DNA of 64,000 bases from Ganoderma boninense. Taxonomy: Eukaryota > Basidiomycota > Agaricomycetes > Polyporales > Polyporaceae. This document shows, piece by piece, positions 45,450 through 57,126 of the stretch. Location of the stretch: contig CM035305.1 in NCBI GenBank assembly GCA_002900995.3, positions 248,001 through 312,000 on the forward strand. The letters are read 5' to 3'. Position numbers and translations under genes: made by a program. The notes below the pieces were generated by a model. The model did not search any database and was not told where the DNA came from. It saw only the letters and a program-made list of their open reading frames with translations. Each line of letters begins with the position of its first letter. Position 1 is the first letter of the stretch.

Positions 45450-47671
45450 TCACGCACTCTCCTCGTCCGCCTTCTCGTTGACCTCGCGTACCTCCGTGGC
45501 GGTCATGCCTTTGTCGTGGATGTGCTTCTCGTTTGGACGCCACCCTGGCGAGTTCCACGGCTTCACTCCGGAACGGTACATCTCGTCCACCTCCTCCAGG
45601 CTGAGACCCTTGGTCTCGGGGATGAAGAGGTAGACGTAGATGAAACCGAAGACTAGCATGCCAAAGAAAATGAGCAGGATGAGCGGCCCGATCTTCTCTG
45701 CGATGCGCGGGGCGAAGAAGCTGAGCAAGAAGTTCCAGATCCAGTCTAGAGAAGCGCGAGCCGTCAGCTTCATATACCTGTCTCCGCTAACGCAACACGA
45801 CGCGGAAGGTTAAAACTTACTCGACGCACTGCCCAGAGCGATGGCCTTGGGACGGACGCGGAGGGGGAAGCTCTCGCCGAGGTACACCCACGGGGTGGGG
45901 CCCCAGAAGATCGAGAACGAGAACACATGCAGGACGGCGAACGCAATGAGCGTGTCTCCGCCGCGCCGGTTGCGCGCCGTGAGCTGGTCCGCAGGTGTCC
46001 CCGTTGGAGCGAGCGTGAAGTGGCCGACGAGGCCAGCTATGATCGCGCAGGCCGCCTCCATGACCGAGCCTGTCAGAAGAGAGTTGCGGCGGCCCCAGGT
46101 CTCGATGAGGTACAGCGCGGGGACGGTGCCGACGACAGAGACGCCTCCGAGGATGGCCTGGATGGAGTACGGGTCGAGGCTGGGAAATTGTTAGGGTCAG
46201 TATCACAACCTGCGCACACCGGGAAGAAAGCTCGTACTTGGTCCCTGCGCTCTTGAAGAACGTGTCGCCGTAGTAGTCTGTCCATTTTTCGCGTCAGCTC
46301 GAGTATAAGTATATGGCGTGGTGAGGCAATGGGAAGCATACAGTAGAAATTCTGGCCGTTGAGCTGCTGGATGAACTGGAGCATGATGCCGTTGATCGTG
46401 CGCTTCCAAAGGAGGTTCCGCTCCGAGAAACACTCCATCCAAGTCGCCTTGCCTCCCTCGTTCTCCGCGCGAATGCCGAATTCCAGTTCTTCGATAAGAT
46501 CGACGACGACTGGGTCATCTTCAGGGAGACCGTTGAGCTCGGCGACGACGCGCCGTGCCTCAACGTCCTTCCCAGTACCGAGGAGGTGACGGCTGGTTGT
46601 GCATCGATGTGAGAATCCGAAGACAAACTAGAGAGTGAAATACGAACGGGGACTCAGGGAGGAAGAATATTCCCGAGAGGAGAATCGCACCCCAGACCAG
46701 TTGAAGCCCCACAGGGATACGCCAAGAGGCAGGACCGTCGATGAAATGGGTTCCGAGGTCGATGATGTAACTCAGGAATATGCTACAAACATTGACTGTC
46801 AGCGAGAACGAATTATCGTCGGCGCTGCGGCCGACAAACCACATACCCGACAATGATTTGAAGCTGGTACAACACGAGGAGCATGCCACGCATCGCCTTC
46901 GGTGCGGTCTCCCCGTTGTACAGGGGAACAATGGCTACGAAGTCGTGAGCGGGATGAAGTTGGTCCGCTCAAGAGACTGTAACACGCACCGGACAGAGCA
47001 CCAACACCGAGACCCGCGATGAACCGACCAATTGTGATTTGTGCGATGGAATGGACCGTACTTGTCTGAATAGCTGTTCCGATAGTGAAAATTCCTGACC
47101 AGATCAGGATGGAACCTCGACGGCCAAACCGGTCGGAAGTAAATGCCTGAGCGAGTGCGCCAACGAATGTGCTAGATGCAATGAACTAACGTTAGGGACG
47201 GCGCGAAGGCTCAAGGTCAATCACAATCGAGTCGAAACCAACACTTACCCCGCAGAAAGCAATGATGTGATGATAGATTGCCGTGAACTCGAAAGAATCC
47301 ATGTCCCATCTGCTTGCTGCTGCCCGAACCGTTGGACGAAGTCGTCCATGATGAGGCATCCCTATGATAGCGCATCGTGAGCATCACCCGAGCAATGTCG
47401 ACGAGGACCCGACTGACCGAAATGACACCGATGTCATATCCGAATAGGAAGCCTTCCAGAGATGTTGTCCTGCACAGTGTTAGGTGAGTAAGAAAACAGG
47501 CCGTGGAAAGGATTGCTTACAGTTCTGAATGCTGATTACCAAGACTTCTCCAGCAGCTCACCTCCTGCGCAAAGACTTGTGAGCTCACCACTCACGTCAG
47601 GCCAAAGGCGACGCACCAAATGCCACGAATGTCGCGAGAAGGACGGCTCGGCGATTCGTTGGAATGCCCAT
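45450..47671 (-). CDS. MFS sugar porter, 531 aa
   Basis: Eleven exons: 47671-47617, 47564-47540, 47469-47418, 47361-47249, 47171-46990, 46934-46847, 46782-46648, 46592-46342, 46277-46238, 46179-45821, 45745-45450; phases close to 532 codons. Sugar porter marks are all present: GFLFGYDIGVISG in helix 1, DRFGRRGS between helices 2 and 3, PESPRHLL after helix 6, QQLNGQNFYYYYG in helix 7, ETWGRRNS, and PETKGLSLEEVDEMY at the end of helix 12. It is a plasma-membrane monosaccharide or disaccharide H+ symporter by family; the exact sugar is not clear. The second exon is only 25 bases, and one donor (exon 7) is GTTCGT, so those joins are less certain. It converges on the inositol monophosphatase gene. 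Confidence 0.9.
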
Positions 47672-48521
47672 CGTTGGCGTTCGAAGGGAGGCCCTGTGAA
47701 GCTTCGACAGCGGGGAAGGAGGCGGAGCTCACGGGGCCCAACGACCAGAAGCTCCCATCTTATACTGCATGCACCACGGTCTGGTGCGCTTCCGGCCCCA
47801 CGGGAAAATCATTACACTTCTGAATGTCGTCGCGCAGCGCGAGAACATACGGCGGACCGTGCGCGACATAACGGCGGACCGAGGAGAGAGCAAGCTGCTA
47901 AGTATGTATGCCGTAAGTTTGTGCGTTTGAGAGAGATCCCGTGTCCACGGGTGTTGGGCGCGTCGCCCGCATCAAGGAGTTTCCCCGCAATCCAGGGGCT
48001 TCTCGCTCTTCATGGCCGTCACATGTTGTGGAGGTGAATTCGCGGGGATGGTTGGCCGCCGGTTCAACGGTCATCAGAATCGGACTCTTCCCACGTCCCC
48101 TGCGTTGTCCGAAGTTCAGAACAGATCGTCAGGAGCGCGAACGCGATGAGCGACGCGCTGGAACTGGTCGCAACTTACGGTCGTTATCGTTAGCACTGTG
48201 CATACTGGTCAGAAGATCTGTAACGGCTGAGGGACTGAGAGTACTGACAAATTCTGTACCAGTGCTGGAGACTCCATACTGTCGATGACTCAACGCCATG
48301 AGTCGACTTCTGTGATGTATAGACCGGAGCAGCAGGTACTTATGTGAGAAGACCTCAGAGAAGTGGCCGAAACACGGACGTTTAGTGCAGGGGTGCGTAC
48401 CTGAGTTGATCCAAGAAATCAGAAGGGGGGAGCCATCAAGAAGCACAACTACAAAACCCCTCTTGACATCGAACAGGAATCGCCATTGTCCAAAGCCTCA
48501 CCATGACCAAACGTCCACACC
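47672..48521. other. Intergenic region
   Basis: Upstream region of the sugar porter and 3' flank of the gene at 48522-49434. Open frames on both strands are short and unsupported by splice signals or motifs. Confidence 0.5.
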
Positions 48522-49434
48522 TCAATCTTGCAGCACAAGATCCCTGTTCCCTCTCTGCAGTGAGCGAAATTGTCAATGGGCAGAATCAACGTGCCGCATG
48601 AAGTTTGCAATCGTTCGACCAGGACCCGTGGAGATGATTATCATCTACCCCAGGAAGACGGCAGCGCAAGAAGGGATCAGTGTCATTTGACGTTTCTTTG
48701 GAGAAGAAGACGTTGAGAAGACTGACCTGCCCGTCATCGCACTCCCGGCACTTGATAAACCACCTCGTCAACATAGAGTCCGAACCCGCATCCTCACAGT
48801 CCCAGAGTACCTCACATCGAAAGCCTTGATGCCTTGTATACAGCTTTCCCAACGCCGCTCGAAGCCATGGTGGCCGCTGGTTTGTTGTGGATAAGCCAGG
48901 GGAGATCAACGCATAATATAAACATCGAAACATACCCTTCCCGACGAGACCGGGTATGTTCGAATCGAGGAGGCATCATCGCCCTCCGAGGCCAGGAATC
49001 TGGCATCGAGGTGAGGGCTAACGCTTGTCCCTGCAGATGACTCCGAGAGAGCGTTTTGTGATATCTCGGGTGGGGGTGTTGAGGGACTCCCAGTGAGATC
49101 GATGACTTCCGGAACGTTGGACTCAGGTGCAGTAGGCTGATGGGAGGAAAAACTGCAGGTTGATGTGGTCCCCTCGTCGTCGGACTCGGATGATATCTCG
49201 ATGATTGAATCGTCACTCGTGCTAGGTCGGCGCCGCGCACGACGTCGAAGGACGCGATCAGGGGACAGAGACGTTCGGACATCTAGGACAACCAAGACAG
49301 TGTTAATAAACATTAAATTGCCTAGCGGACTACTTACGAGGTGCTGGGATGCCTCGAAGGCGTGCGGATGGTAGCCGTCGAGGAATGTAACTTATGTTGG
49401 CGGAGCGTTCGCGGTTGTTCATGGTGCTAGTCAT
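48522..49434 (-). CDS. Uncharacterised protein with SUMO-interaction-like motifs and half zinc finger, about 208 aa
   Basis: Exons: 49434-49338, 49282-48936, 48876-48727 and a tentative 48554-48522. After a basic start (RRRARRRPSTSDD) come two motifs of the SUMO-interacting type: SIIEISSESDDE and EVIDLTGS, the second containing the canonical V-I-D-L-T core. PPWLRAALGKLYTRH then WFIKCRECDDGQ aligns with PNWLEVLLGKRRKQH then WHVKCNMCPK of the protein at 18517-20127, and the exon ends at the same place in both. The distal histidine half of the finger found there is missing here, and the C-terminal domain is also missing. It may be a truncated family member or a 3' end I could not find. Function unknown. 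Confidence 0.55.
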
Positions 49435-49792
49435 CCTGCGTGGTCTGTGACGAGCACAACGGTGGGGGAAGTGGGGTGGCAAGAGGGAACTTGCGCTGGC
49501 AAGGATCATCAAATAATCCAGATTCGGGTGCTGTGACAGATAGAGGATGATAGAGGTCGGCTTCCTTCAAGCGTCGATTCCTGTTATATTGGCTATGTTG
49601 GCTCCAATCGCACCTTCTGCATTAGACCCGGAAATAGTGCAAGTCTAGACGGATGACATGGAACCGACTACCTTGCAAATTTGAACACTGTGATCACCTC
49701 GACGAGCGGAATCAGAAAAAACCAACATAGCCCGACACACTCACTCTCAGCATTCGAAGGAGCAACCTATCCATTCCTCTCGCTCGAGGCCC
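49435..49792. other. Intergenic region
   Basis: Spacer between two minus-strand genes; it should hold the promoter of the downstream one. Nothing else seen. Confidence 0.5.
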
Positions 49793-51067
49793 TTAGTGAA
49801 TGGCCCTTCGTTTCAAGCCCTGACGAATAAGTACGCGCGCCGCAAGGTCCATCCCTTCAGATGCTAAACCTTTCTCGATCCTGTCCATTGGCCCTCGTGG
49901 AAGCGCGCCGATTGCGCGAATGCGATTGTCGTCACTGATTCCCACCCGGCGCAAAGAATCCGCCAAAGAGGAGGAAAGCCCGACCTCTTCAAGAAATCGG
50001 ACGACGGGATCAGCAGGAAGGGCAGCAGGAGGAAGATCCGGAGTGGCGATGCTTGCGTTACCTGGCTTTTTGATAGGAGTTGGTGCTCTGATCACAAGCG
50101 CTCCATGGTGCTCTACGGTACTCGAAAATTCGAGTACGCAAGCATCACTGGAAGCGGAGACTGGAGGGGCAACGGGAAAAGATCCCATATACGGTTGGGG
50201 CCCAGTGTAGAGACCTTCAAAAGCGTAACTGCCTCTCGATGGCCCGAGTGCACGAAGGATCGCAGCCGCCGGCCGTGAGGCAGGAATGAGCCCTAGGACG
50301 TCACCTTGATTCGTGTTTGAGAAAACCGAAGCAGCTTGCGGCAATGGGGTATCCCGACTTTCAGGACCTTCGTCTCCAATCAGAGTGTGGCCCACCTTAC
50401 CAGGCGGAGAGATGCCATGTGGTAGGAAAGATGGGGGTGCAATATTCGGGTCCTGGACAGAATCAGGATTGGGTGTTCTTGCGGACCGGATTGTCTGGCT
50501 TGAAGATTCGAACGTGGATTCTAGGGTCGCCGAGCGTGCGGTAGGTGACCACGCACCTCCGTTGACGATGGGAGAACCCTCCTCTCGGCTTCGTGACCTT
50601 GCTAAGCTGCCACTGTAGCCGTCACAGGCTCCACTGAGTTCAGTAAGGAGGTCCGCGGGCCAATCTTCGGGTTTCTCGTCAGTATCACTGGGCTGGTGAA
50701 CGAGAACTATTAGCATACATCCACGATTTTCGCAGATCCTCTTGTCCTTGCCTGTGCATCTATTCCTGGCGAGACATGGGAATGGATAACGTCGTTCCAG
50801 AGAGGGTCTTCTAAAGAAGATGCCTCATCAACTCGGAAAATTGGCATCTGGTAATGATGGTCAGACGGTGCGACTCGCGAGAGCAGTTTTGCGTCGAAGC
50901 GTCACTTCGCGTCGATGAACAGAAGAAATAACGACAGTATTCTCGGTGTCTTGTGTCTGGCAGAGGAAAGATGAAGAAATATGATGACATACTGGGCCAC
51001 TGTTAGCGTCTCCAAACCTCTGCATCATCTCGTCTCTTCTGAACCCGACGGGGTCCATCCCCTCCAA
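49793..51067 (-). CDS. Uncharacterised protein with the family C-terminal helical domain, about 373 aa
   Basis: Proposed exons: 51067-50993, 50956-50906, 50847-50752, 50692-49793; phases close. The start is MEGMDPVGFRRDEMMQRFGD. The third intron would use a GC donor (CACAG|GCAAGG); the only GT alternative leaves a 26-base intron, too short. Most of the protein is Ser/Pro-rich and probably disordered. The last ~70 residues (VVRFLEEVGLSSSLADSLRR through IRQGLKRRAIH) match those of the protein at 18517-20127 at most hydrophobic positions and share the ending GLKRRA. No zinc finger is visible. The domain resembles a SAM-like helical bundle, perhaps for self-association, but that is inference. Confidence 0.6.
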
Positions 51068-51914
51068 GCAAAGTGATCGTATACGGTTTGACGGGGAAGA
51101 TTGGCCTTGTTCAGAGCCTTATCCCTAGAATATTTCTTCAGCGTGAAAGTCTCTGATGAGACAGTCAATAGAAGATTACTCCGGTGGGTTCAGGTATTTC
51201 CTCACCGAAATTGGCACTAGGATATTCTTGAACAAGTTGAGACGACAACTCGAAGGAATATACAAAACTGCCCTGAAGTACCAGCACCGGCGGCGATGGC
51301 TATATGCGCGAGCTATAAGAAAATTTGTATTCTGGGAGGAGTGAGGCTGGTGGTCGGTGTCAGAGCTGTTCATTGAGAGCGCCCACACCGTCGGCGACGC
51401 ACCCCAGGCAGGACCCCGAGGCGTCTCTGTGACCCCTTCCCCTGCCGTGCGAAACTATCCAGAGAGACCCCTCTCCGCCCCGTTCGCTTCCACTGCAGTC
51501 CAAATATAGACCACCCAGATAAAGGGGAGATCCTGTATTTGTACATGAATTCGAGCGACTGTTCGAGCGAGCATTCGAGCGGGCGTTCTCTCGATCGTTC
51601 GCGCTAACATTTCATTCTCGTTGAAGAGATGATATGACAAATTGTGTTGCTTCTGTCAAAGTCAGTATGTTGGTTTTGTCAGTGCAGTGCGCTAGCGGTG
51701 CTCGTGTCGACACTATTTCGCAGGTACAGAACACCAAGCTAGCTTAGTTCAAACTTCGTTCACGTGGAATACAGAGGGAACCAAGATGTCATATTGCTTC
51801 AAGAAAGCGTAGCGTAGATGGCGACTACAAGACGGGACGGGCATGTACATATCAGTATCAGCGTTACATATTTCGGGCCCTACTGGAGCCGTGATAAGGA
51901 CAATCATGCAGAGT
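51068..51914. other. Intergenic region with a small 12-base repeat array
   Basis: It contains a short degenerate array at about 51547-51605 (GTTCGAG/ATTCGAG every 12 bases), related to those at 52575-52900 and 55690-57340. No gene is supported; the 61- to 70-codon frames here have no motif. Confidence 0.5.
51547..51605. repeat. Short 12-base minisatellite
   Basis: About five degenerate 12-base units with the core TTCGAGCGRNYG, outside any called gene. The period and the GTTCG core equal those of the two longer arrays in the neighbouring gene. Confidence 0.6.
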
Positions 51915-54900
51915 TCATACAGTCGGAGCTGGTTGGTCCATCATACCCTCAGGAGGCATCTCGGAGTCAGACGCTGCCACCGCCATGCCGTCGTCAGTAG
52001 TAGATGCCTGATTCACCGTCAGTTGTGGAAGTGAATGGATACATGGTGGTAAGGGCACCGCCGCTGCACGTGCGAGAGGTGTAGAAGGCGGGGCAACCGT
52101 CGCGTGAGGTGCCAAGTGATGCGGCAATTGAGCTTGTGGATGGTAGAAGGGAGTTCCAGGTGGTACAGTAGGTGGGGCCATGCCAGGAGCTGGCATGCCG
52201 AGAGGAAGCGAACCTTGGGGATAATACATTTGCGGTGCTCCCGAGCCTCCCGCATGAGTGGGAGCGGCGAAGGATTGGTTCTGGAAATGCTGCGCGGACC
52301 CGGGAGGGTTTCCTACGGGCGGATATGGGACCATGGGTTGGGAATAGCCATACTGCATGTAGTACGGGGGGAAAACGGTCCAAGGCCCGTCGGCGTGTCC
52401 ACCGTTGTATGGAGCATGGTTCGGGTAAGTTCCCCACGGAGCGTTGAAGATATTCGCTTGCATGCCTTGCGGTCCCTGCTGACCCGGTGGATTGTCAGAA
52501 GCTGCGACATTAGGTACAGCGGACTCCTCTTGCACTGTGGGCGCCGAGTGTGAAGGGTTGTGCGTAGGGATGCTCGAGGGGGCGGTCGAGGGGTCATCTG
52601 CGCGGTCGTTCGCGGAGGCGTTAGCGCGGTCGTTCGAGCGATCGTTCGCGGGGCGTTCGCGGGGACGTTCGCGCGGTCGTTCGAGCGGTCGTTAGCGGAG
52701 GCGTTCGCGCGGTCGTTCGAGCGATCGTTCGCGGGGGCATTCGCGGGGACGTTCGCGTGGTCGTTCGAGCGGTCATTAGCGGAGGCGTTCGCGGGGACGT
52801 TCGCGGGGACGTTCGCGCAGTCGTTCGAGCAGTCATTAGCGGAGGCGTTCGCGGGGGCGTTCGCGGAGACGTTCGCGGGGTCATTCGCAGGATTGTTGAA
52901 GTGATTATTCGTGCGAGAGGAGCCTTCCGCGGATTGCATGTCAGCTCCTAGGACACGCTCGTGGGGCCCATCGGCGCGTCGCCGCTTGGAGGGTGGAACC
53001 GTACCCAGCTGTTCTTTCTCCTTTCCCTTCCCCGACGACGACAACACATCAAGAGACCCAGAAGCTGTCTCCGACGCCTCTAGCTTTCTCTTCGCAGTGG
53101 GTCTAGGCTTGGGTACCCCCCGAGGAACAGGCTGGGAAGCGTTCTGGGATGATCCTTGTCCTAGTGCAGGCTCGGAATCCGACTCGACTTCCATGTATTG
53201 GGGGCGCGGTTTAGATCGCTGGGGCTTAGGCTTGATGACGTCGTTTGATATGGGGATCCGAACTCCCCGGTTGAAAGGGTCATTCTGTTGACCATCCAGA
53301 CGTTGGATGCGGGATGAATCATCTTGACATGGTTGTTGAGCGTTGACAGTCTCCTTCCCCTTCCCCTTCCCCTTCCCCTTCCCCTTCCCCTTCTCCTTGG
53401 CGCGAGACCCTTCCACGTCTGGTTCGCTATCCGCGCTCTTCATCTCCGCCTCCGCCTTCGGTTTACCTGAACGTGGAAGCTGTGATTGCGTAGCACCAGC
53501 GTTACCGAAGTCGCCAGGGTCGCCAGAATCTTCGGACTCATAGCAGTCGCCGGAGCCATTGCCATCACCGGAGTCGTCATCAGAGCCATCACTTGTGGGA
53601 TCAGCGGGGGGAGGGTCTCGTCGACGTGCCAAGCCTAGGCGGTCCTCTCGGCCATCCGCGAACCAGCGACGACCGTTGAGATTCTTAGAGCGGTAGTGAG
53701 GGGCCTCGCCCACGGCGACGGGTTCTTTATCCTCGTCGTAATCTGCCATCACAATCAGAAGTGTCTCACTTATAAACGCTAAGGGAGAAGCTCACCATCA
53801 GCCGTATAGAAGGTGAAATAGATCCCAGGTTCATTGTAAATGCTGCTGACAAGAGACTCCAAGTTTTCACGAGAGAGATTGTGCATACTCCGTGCAGGCT
53901 TCGACGAGGGCTTCTTGACCTTCCCAAACTTGTGTTCTGCAATCGGAGGAAAGGGCACGCCCTCTGGCCAATGATGCAGGCAAATCTTCTTCGCGGAGAA
54001 AATTGATCCAAGCGACTTCCAGGGGAAAGCCTTCCAAGTCGTGTTCGGAATGTTCAGGGACTCTTATGGAACACAGTCAACGAACTTCAAGCCATACCGA
54101 TGGAACGTAAGCCACGTACTGAGCTGGTCTCGAAAATGGTCAACAATCCAGGACGCCACCTCCTTCTGACCCAACGCGAGGACCTGCTTGAGGGGCGGTG
54201 TAGGGATCACAGCTGATCGCTGTCTCTTATCCCCGGTCGCACTAGAGCCCGCAGCCTGCCCTTCAACGCGCTCGGAGGCGGCATTCGCTGACGCTTCAGC
54301 AGTTTCACTGAATGTCTTTTCAACAAGGGCCAAAGAGGCGTTGTTGCTTGAGATCTGTGTGTCAGATTGAGCGATCTAGTGACTGTGCGGTACTTACCAA
54401 ACGTGGGTCTTCAGGTGAGTGAGGATGCCATTATGATCTGTCCGACAATGAGTTGCGAAGAACTCCAAGGCCGAAAAATCAGTCGCACATCAAAGTCGAC
54501 GCATCTGATCCGGATACTCACGCCAGTAGCTTCCTTACTTTCATGCACAAATGCTAGTCCGCTATCGGAATTCGGGTTGCTGCCGGCAAGAGCGACAACC
54601 CCACTGAAGCCGTACAGAGACTCGTACAGCGTCAGCTAGATGGATGGGAAATGTCAGCGTTTACGTCCAAAGAACCAGGCACAATTCTTACAAGAGAAAT
54701 GAGGTTCTTGGTGACCTTATGGAACACAACTTTGCGCTCTCCGGTGGTCTGAGTTCCTTGCACAAGTTTCAGCTTACGGTAGTTGGTCAAGAACTCCTTG
54801 GCATCCTCCTCGCCGTAGACACTCAAGAACATCCTGTAGCATCTCCTGTGTGTTTTGGCATCAACCGCTACAGAGAATGTAGGCGCGTCAAGCCCATCTG

Positions 54901-55553
54901 AAATGCTGCAGGGTCTTCGGAACTTACGCGCGTTAGAAACAATTGCTTAATAATTAGACGTTAGAGGCTATATATCTCGCAAAAGAAAGGCATTGTGGCG
55001 ACGTACGATCTTCGAGACGCTCCAGCTCCTCCTTCTGATGCTCCTTGAAGTAGGAACTATACATGTTCCACATGTTGAATTTCAAATGCGTGCGCTGAAT
55101 AGTCGAAGACCATAGCTCGATGACTTGCGATGTCGAGAGCCCGGTCTTACCAGCCACTTCTTTCGCGAGAGCCTCAACCTGCGTATACCCCTCAGATACG
55201 ATATTGAGATTCGCATCGGAGATCCGCCCGACAGCCTTGCGATCCTCAACCTCGGCTTCTTCATCCTCGCCGCCCAATTCAGGCTCAGAAGCGAACCAAT
55301 CGTCGGGCAGATCGGACGACTCCAGGGTTGCATTCCTATTCTGCTCGGGCAAATCCACTGATCCATTCGGGGACTGGAGCACCGAAACCTCTGACCGCCC
55401 GCCTGGCGTGCGGTTGCCAGGTGCTACGGGAAGGAGGTCACAAGTCAGCGACCAGTACTCTTCGACAGTGTGATAGACAAGACGCAGTACCTTCATGGTC
55501 CTCTGCAGAATCATCAGTGAGAGTGTCGGGAGGAAGAGCTGGGCTTGGGTTGC
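51915..55553 (-). CDS. Large uncharacterised low-complexity protein, 3' part (5' exons uncertain, one frameshift)
   Basis: Exons from 5' to 3': 55553-55491, 55423-55007, 54945-54928 (tentative), 54867-54692, 54635-54522, 54462-54398, 54346-54120, 54062-53796, 53742-51915. The first has no ATG, so an upstream exon is missing; the gene at 57357-58739 may supply it. Features: an acidic region; a block FNMWNMYSSYFKEHQKEELE with CYRMFLSVYGEEDAKEFLTN; FFATHCRTDHNGILTHLKTH; and HHWPEGVPFPPIAEHKFGK. I recall similar blocks in a large family of uncharacterised Agaricomycete proteins, unverified. A KGKGKG run and the 12-base minisatellite (ANDRSNDRANAP) follow, then a Pro/Tyr/Gln-rich tail. A C-run one base short near 52650 shifts the frame before the tail. 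Confidence 0.6.
52575..52900. repeat. Coding 12-base minisatellite, about 27 units
   Basis: Plus-strand units such as GCGGTCGTTCGA, GCGATCGTTCGC and GGGGACGTTCGC follow one another in 12-base register. On the minus strand, in the gene's frame, they encode tetrapeptides ANDR, SNDR, ANAP and ANVP. One unit near 52650 has four G where its siblings have five, which breaks the frame. Confidence 0.85.
53352..53397. repeat. Hexamer repeat CTTCCC coding Lys-Gly
   Basis: Seven or so tandem copies of CTTCCC encode KGKGKG on the minus strand within the large low-complexity gene. A basic Lys-Gly tract like this is common in disordered nuclear proteins. Confidence 0.85.
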
Positions 55554-57066
55554 CTACGGGAAAAAGGTAATGTCAGCAATTGTGGTCTCAAAGTTTACGC
55601 GATTCTTAGGGTGACGAATCTTGGTATTCAGGACAATGAGAAGGAAGTAGTTGACGAAACATTCGCGCGCCCTGTCCAGCCAGGGAATCGTTCGGCGAAA
55701 TGGTCGCAGAGCCTTTCGCAGAGTCACAGAAGGGAACGTTCGCTGAAACGTTCGACGAAACAGTCACGGAAACAGTTGACCTCCATCTTCATGGCCCTCG
55801 TGGAGGAGGGCGAGAGATGGTTGGAGAAACAATCGCCGAGACGTTCGCTGAAATAGTCGCGGAAACGTTAGCTGACATAGTCGTGGATACGTTAGCTGAC
55901 ATGGTTGCAGAAACGTTCGCTGAAATGGTCGCCGAGACGTTTGCTGAAATGGCAGACGAAACGTTCGCTGAAATGGCCGCGGAAACGTTGGCTCGGATGT
56001 TTCCGCAAACAACTCACGAAACAGTTGCGCAACCGTACGGCGGCCAACTCAGGGCAATGGGAGACTCGGCATAGAGACTAGGGTGGAGAAACGTTCGCTG
56101 AGATGGTCGCCGAAACGTTCGCTGAAATGGTCGCCGAGACGTTCGCTGAAATGGCAGACGAATCGTTCGCTGAAATGGCAGACGAAACGTTCGCTGAAGT
56201 GGCCGCGGAAACGTTGGCTCGGATGTTTCCGCGAACAACTCACGAAACGGTCGCGCAACCGTACGGCGGCCAACTCAGGGCAATGGGAGACTCGGCATAG
56301 AGACTAGGGTGGAGAAACGTTCGCTGAGATGGTCGCCGGAACGTTGCCTGAAACGGTGCCGCAAACGTTGGCCGAAATGGTGCCAGAAACGTTCCCAGTA
56401 CTGTTCGCTAAAATGTTTCATGAAATGGACGAGGAAATGGTGGATGAACTATCCGATGAAATAGTCGCCCAACCAGACAGCGGACTGGGAGGAGCACATA
56501 GGGACAGGAGGCGAGAAAAGATGCAAGAAACAATCTATGAAACGTTAGCTGAAACGGTCACGGAAACGTTCCCAGAAACATGTGCAGAAACGTTTGCGGG
56601 AATGTTTCAGCTAACATCTGATGAAATGGTCGCGCGAGCGCATAACACCCAGCCGAAATAGACAAGTGAGGCTAGAAGAGGTACGATAAACGAAGGACGA
56701 AATGTTCGCCGAAATGGTCGCCGAAACGTTGGCAGTACGGTGGGCTGAAACATTTGCTGAAATGTCCGATGAAATGGTAGACAAAATGTCCGGGGAAATG
56801 GTAGATGAAATATTCGAAGAAATGGTGGATGAAACATCCAGTGGAATGGTCGCGCGAGCACGTAACGGCCAACTGAGGTAGGCAGGTGTGGTAGAAAAAG
56901 GGCAATAAACGATGGATGAAACGTTTAGTGAAATGGTCTCGGAAACGTTCGACGAAATGTCCGATGAAACGGTCGCGCGAACAGTCGACAGCATGACTCC
57001 TGGCTCCACTCAATAGCCTCGGCGGGACGAGATGGGCGAACGGAAGACTAAACGGTTGAAGAGACG

Positions 57067-57112
57067 TTTGACCGGACGTTTGCTGAAACGTTTCAGCAAA
57101 CGTCCGGTCAAA
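57067..57112. repeat. Perfect 46-base palindrome
   Basis: The left 22 bases, starting TTTGACCGGACG, are the exact reverse complement of the right 22, ending CGTCCGGTCAAA, around a central CG. The arms contain the minisatellite core, so the palindrome probably formed by inverted joining of two repeat units. It could extrude a cruciform or form a strong RNA hairpin. Confidence 0.9.
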
Positions 57113-57126
57113 CAGTCACGCAAACA

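Noticed and set aside
47249..47361. Apparent frameshift in exon 4 of the sugar porter
   Set aside because: A first count suggested an extra base between GCLIMDD and FVQRFG. Recounting the exon gave 113 bases and a clean phase through all 11 exons.
48522..51067. The two minus-strand genes here as one gene
   Set aside because: The C-terminal domain with its stop (49793) lies upstream, in transcription order, of the N-terminal-type motifs at 49434-48522. The order does not fit a single gene.
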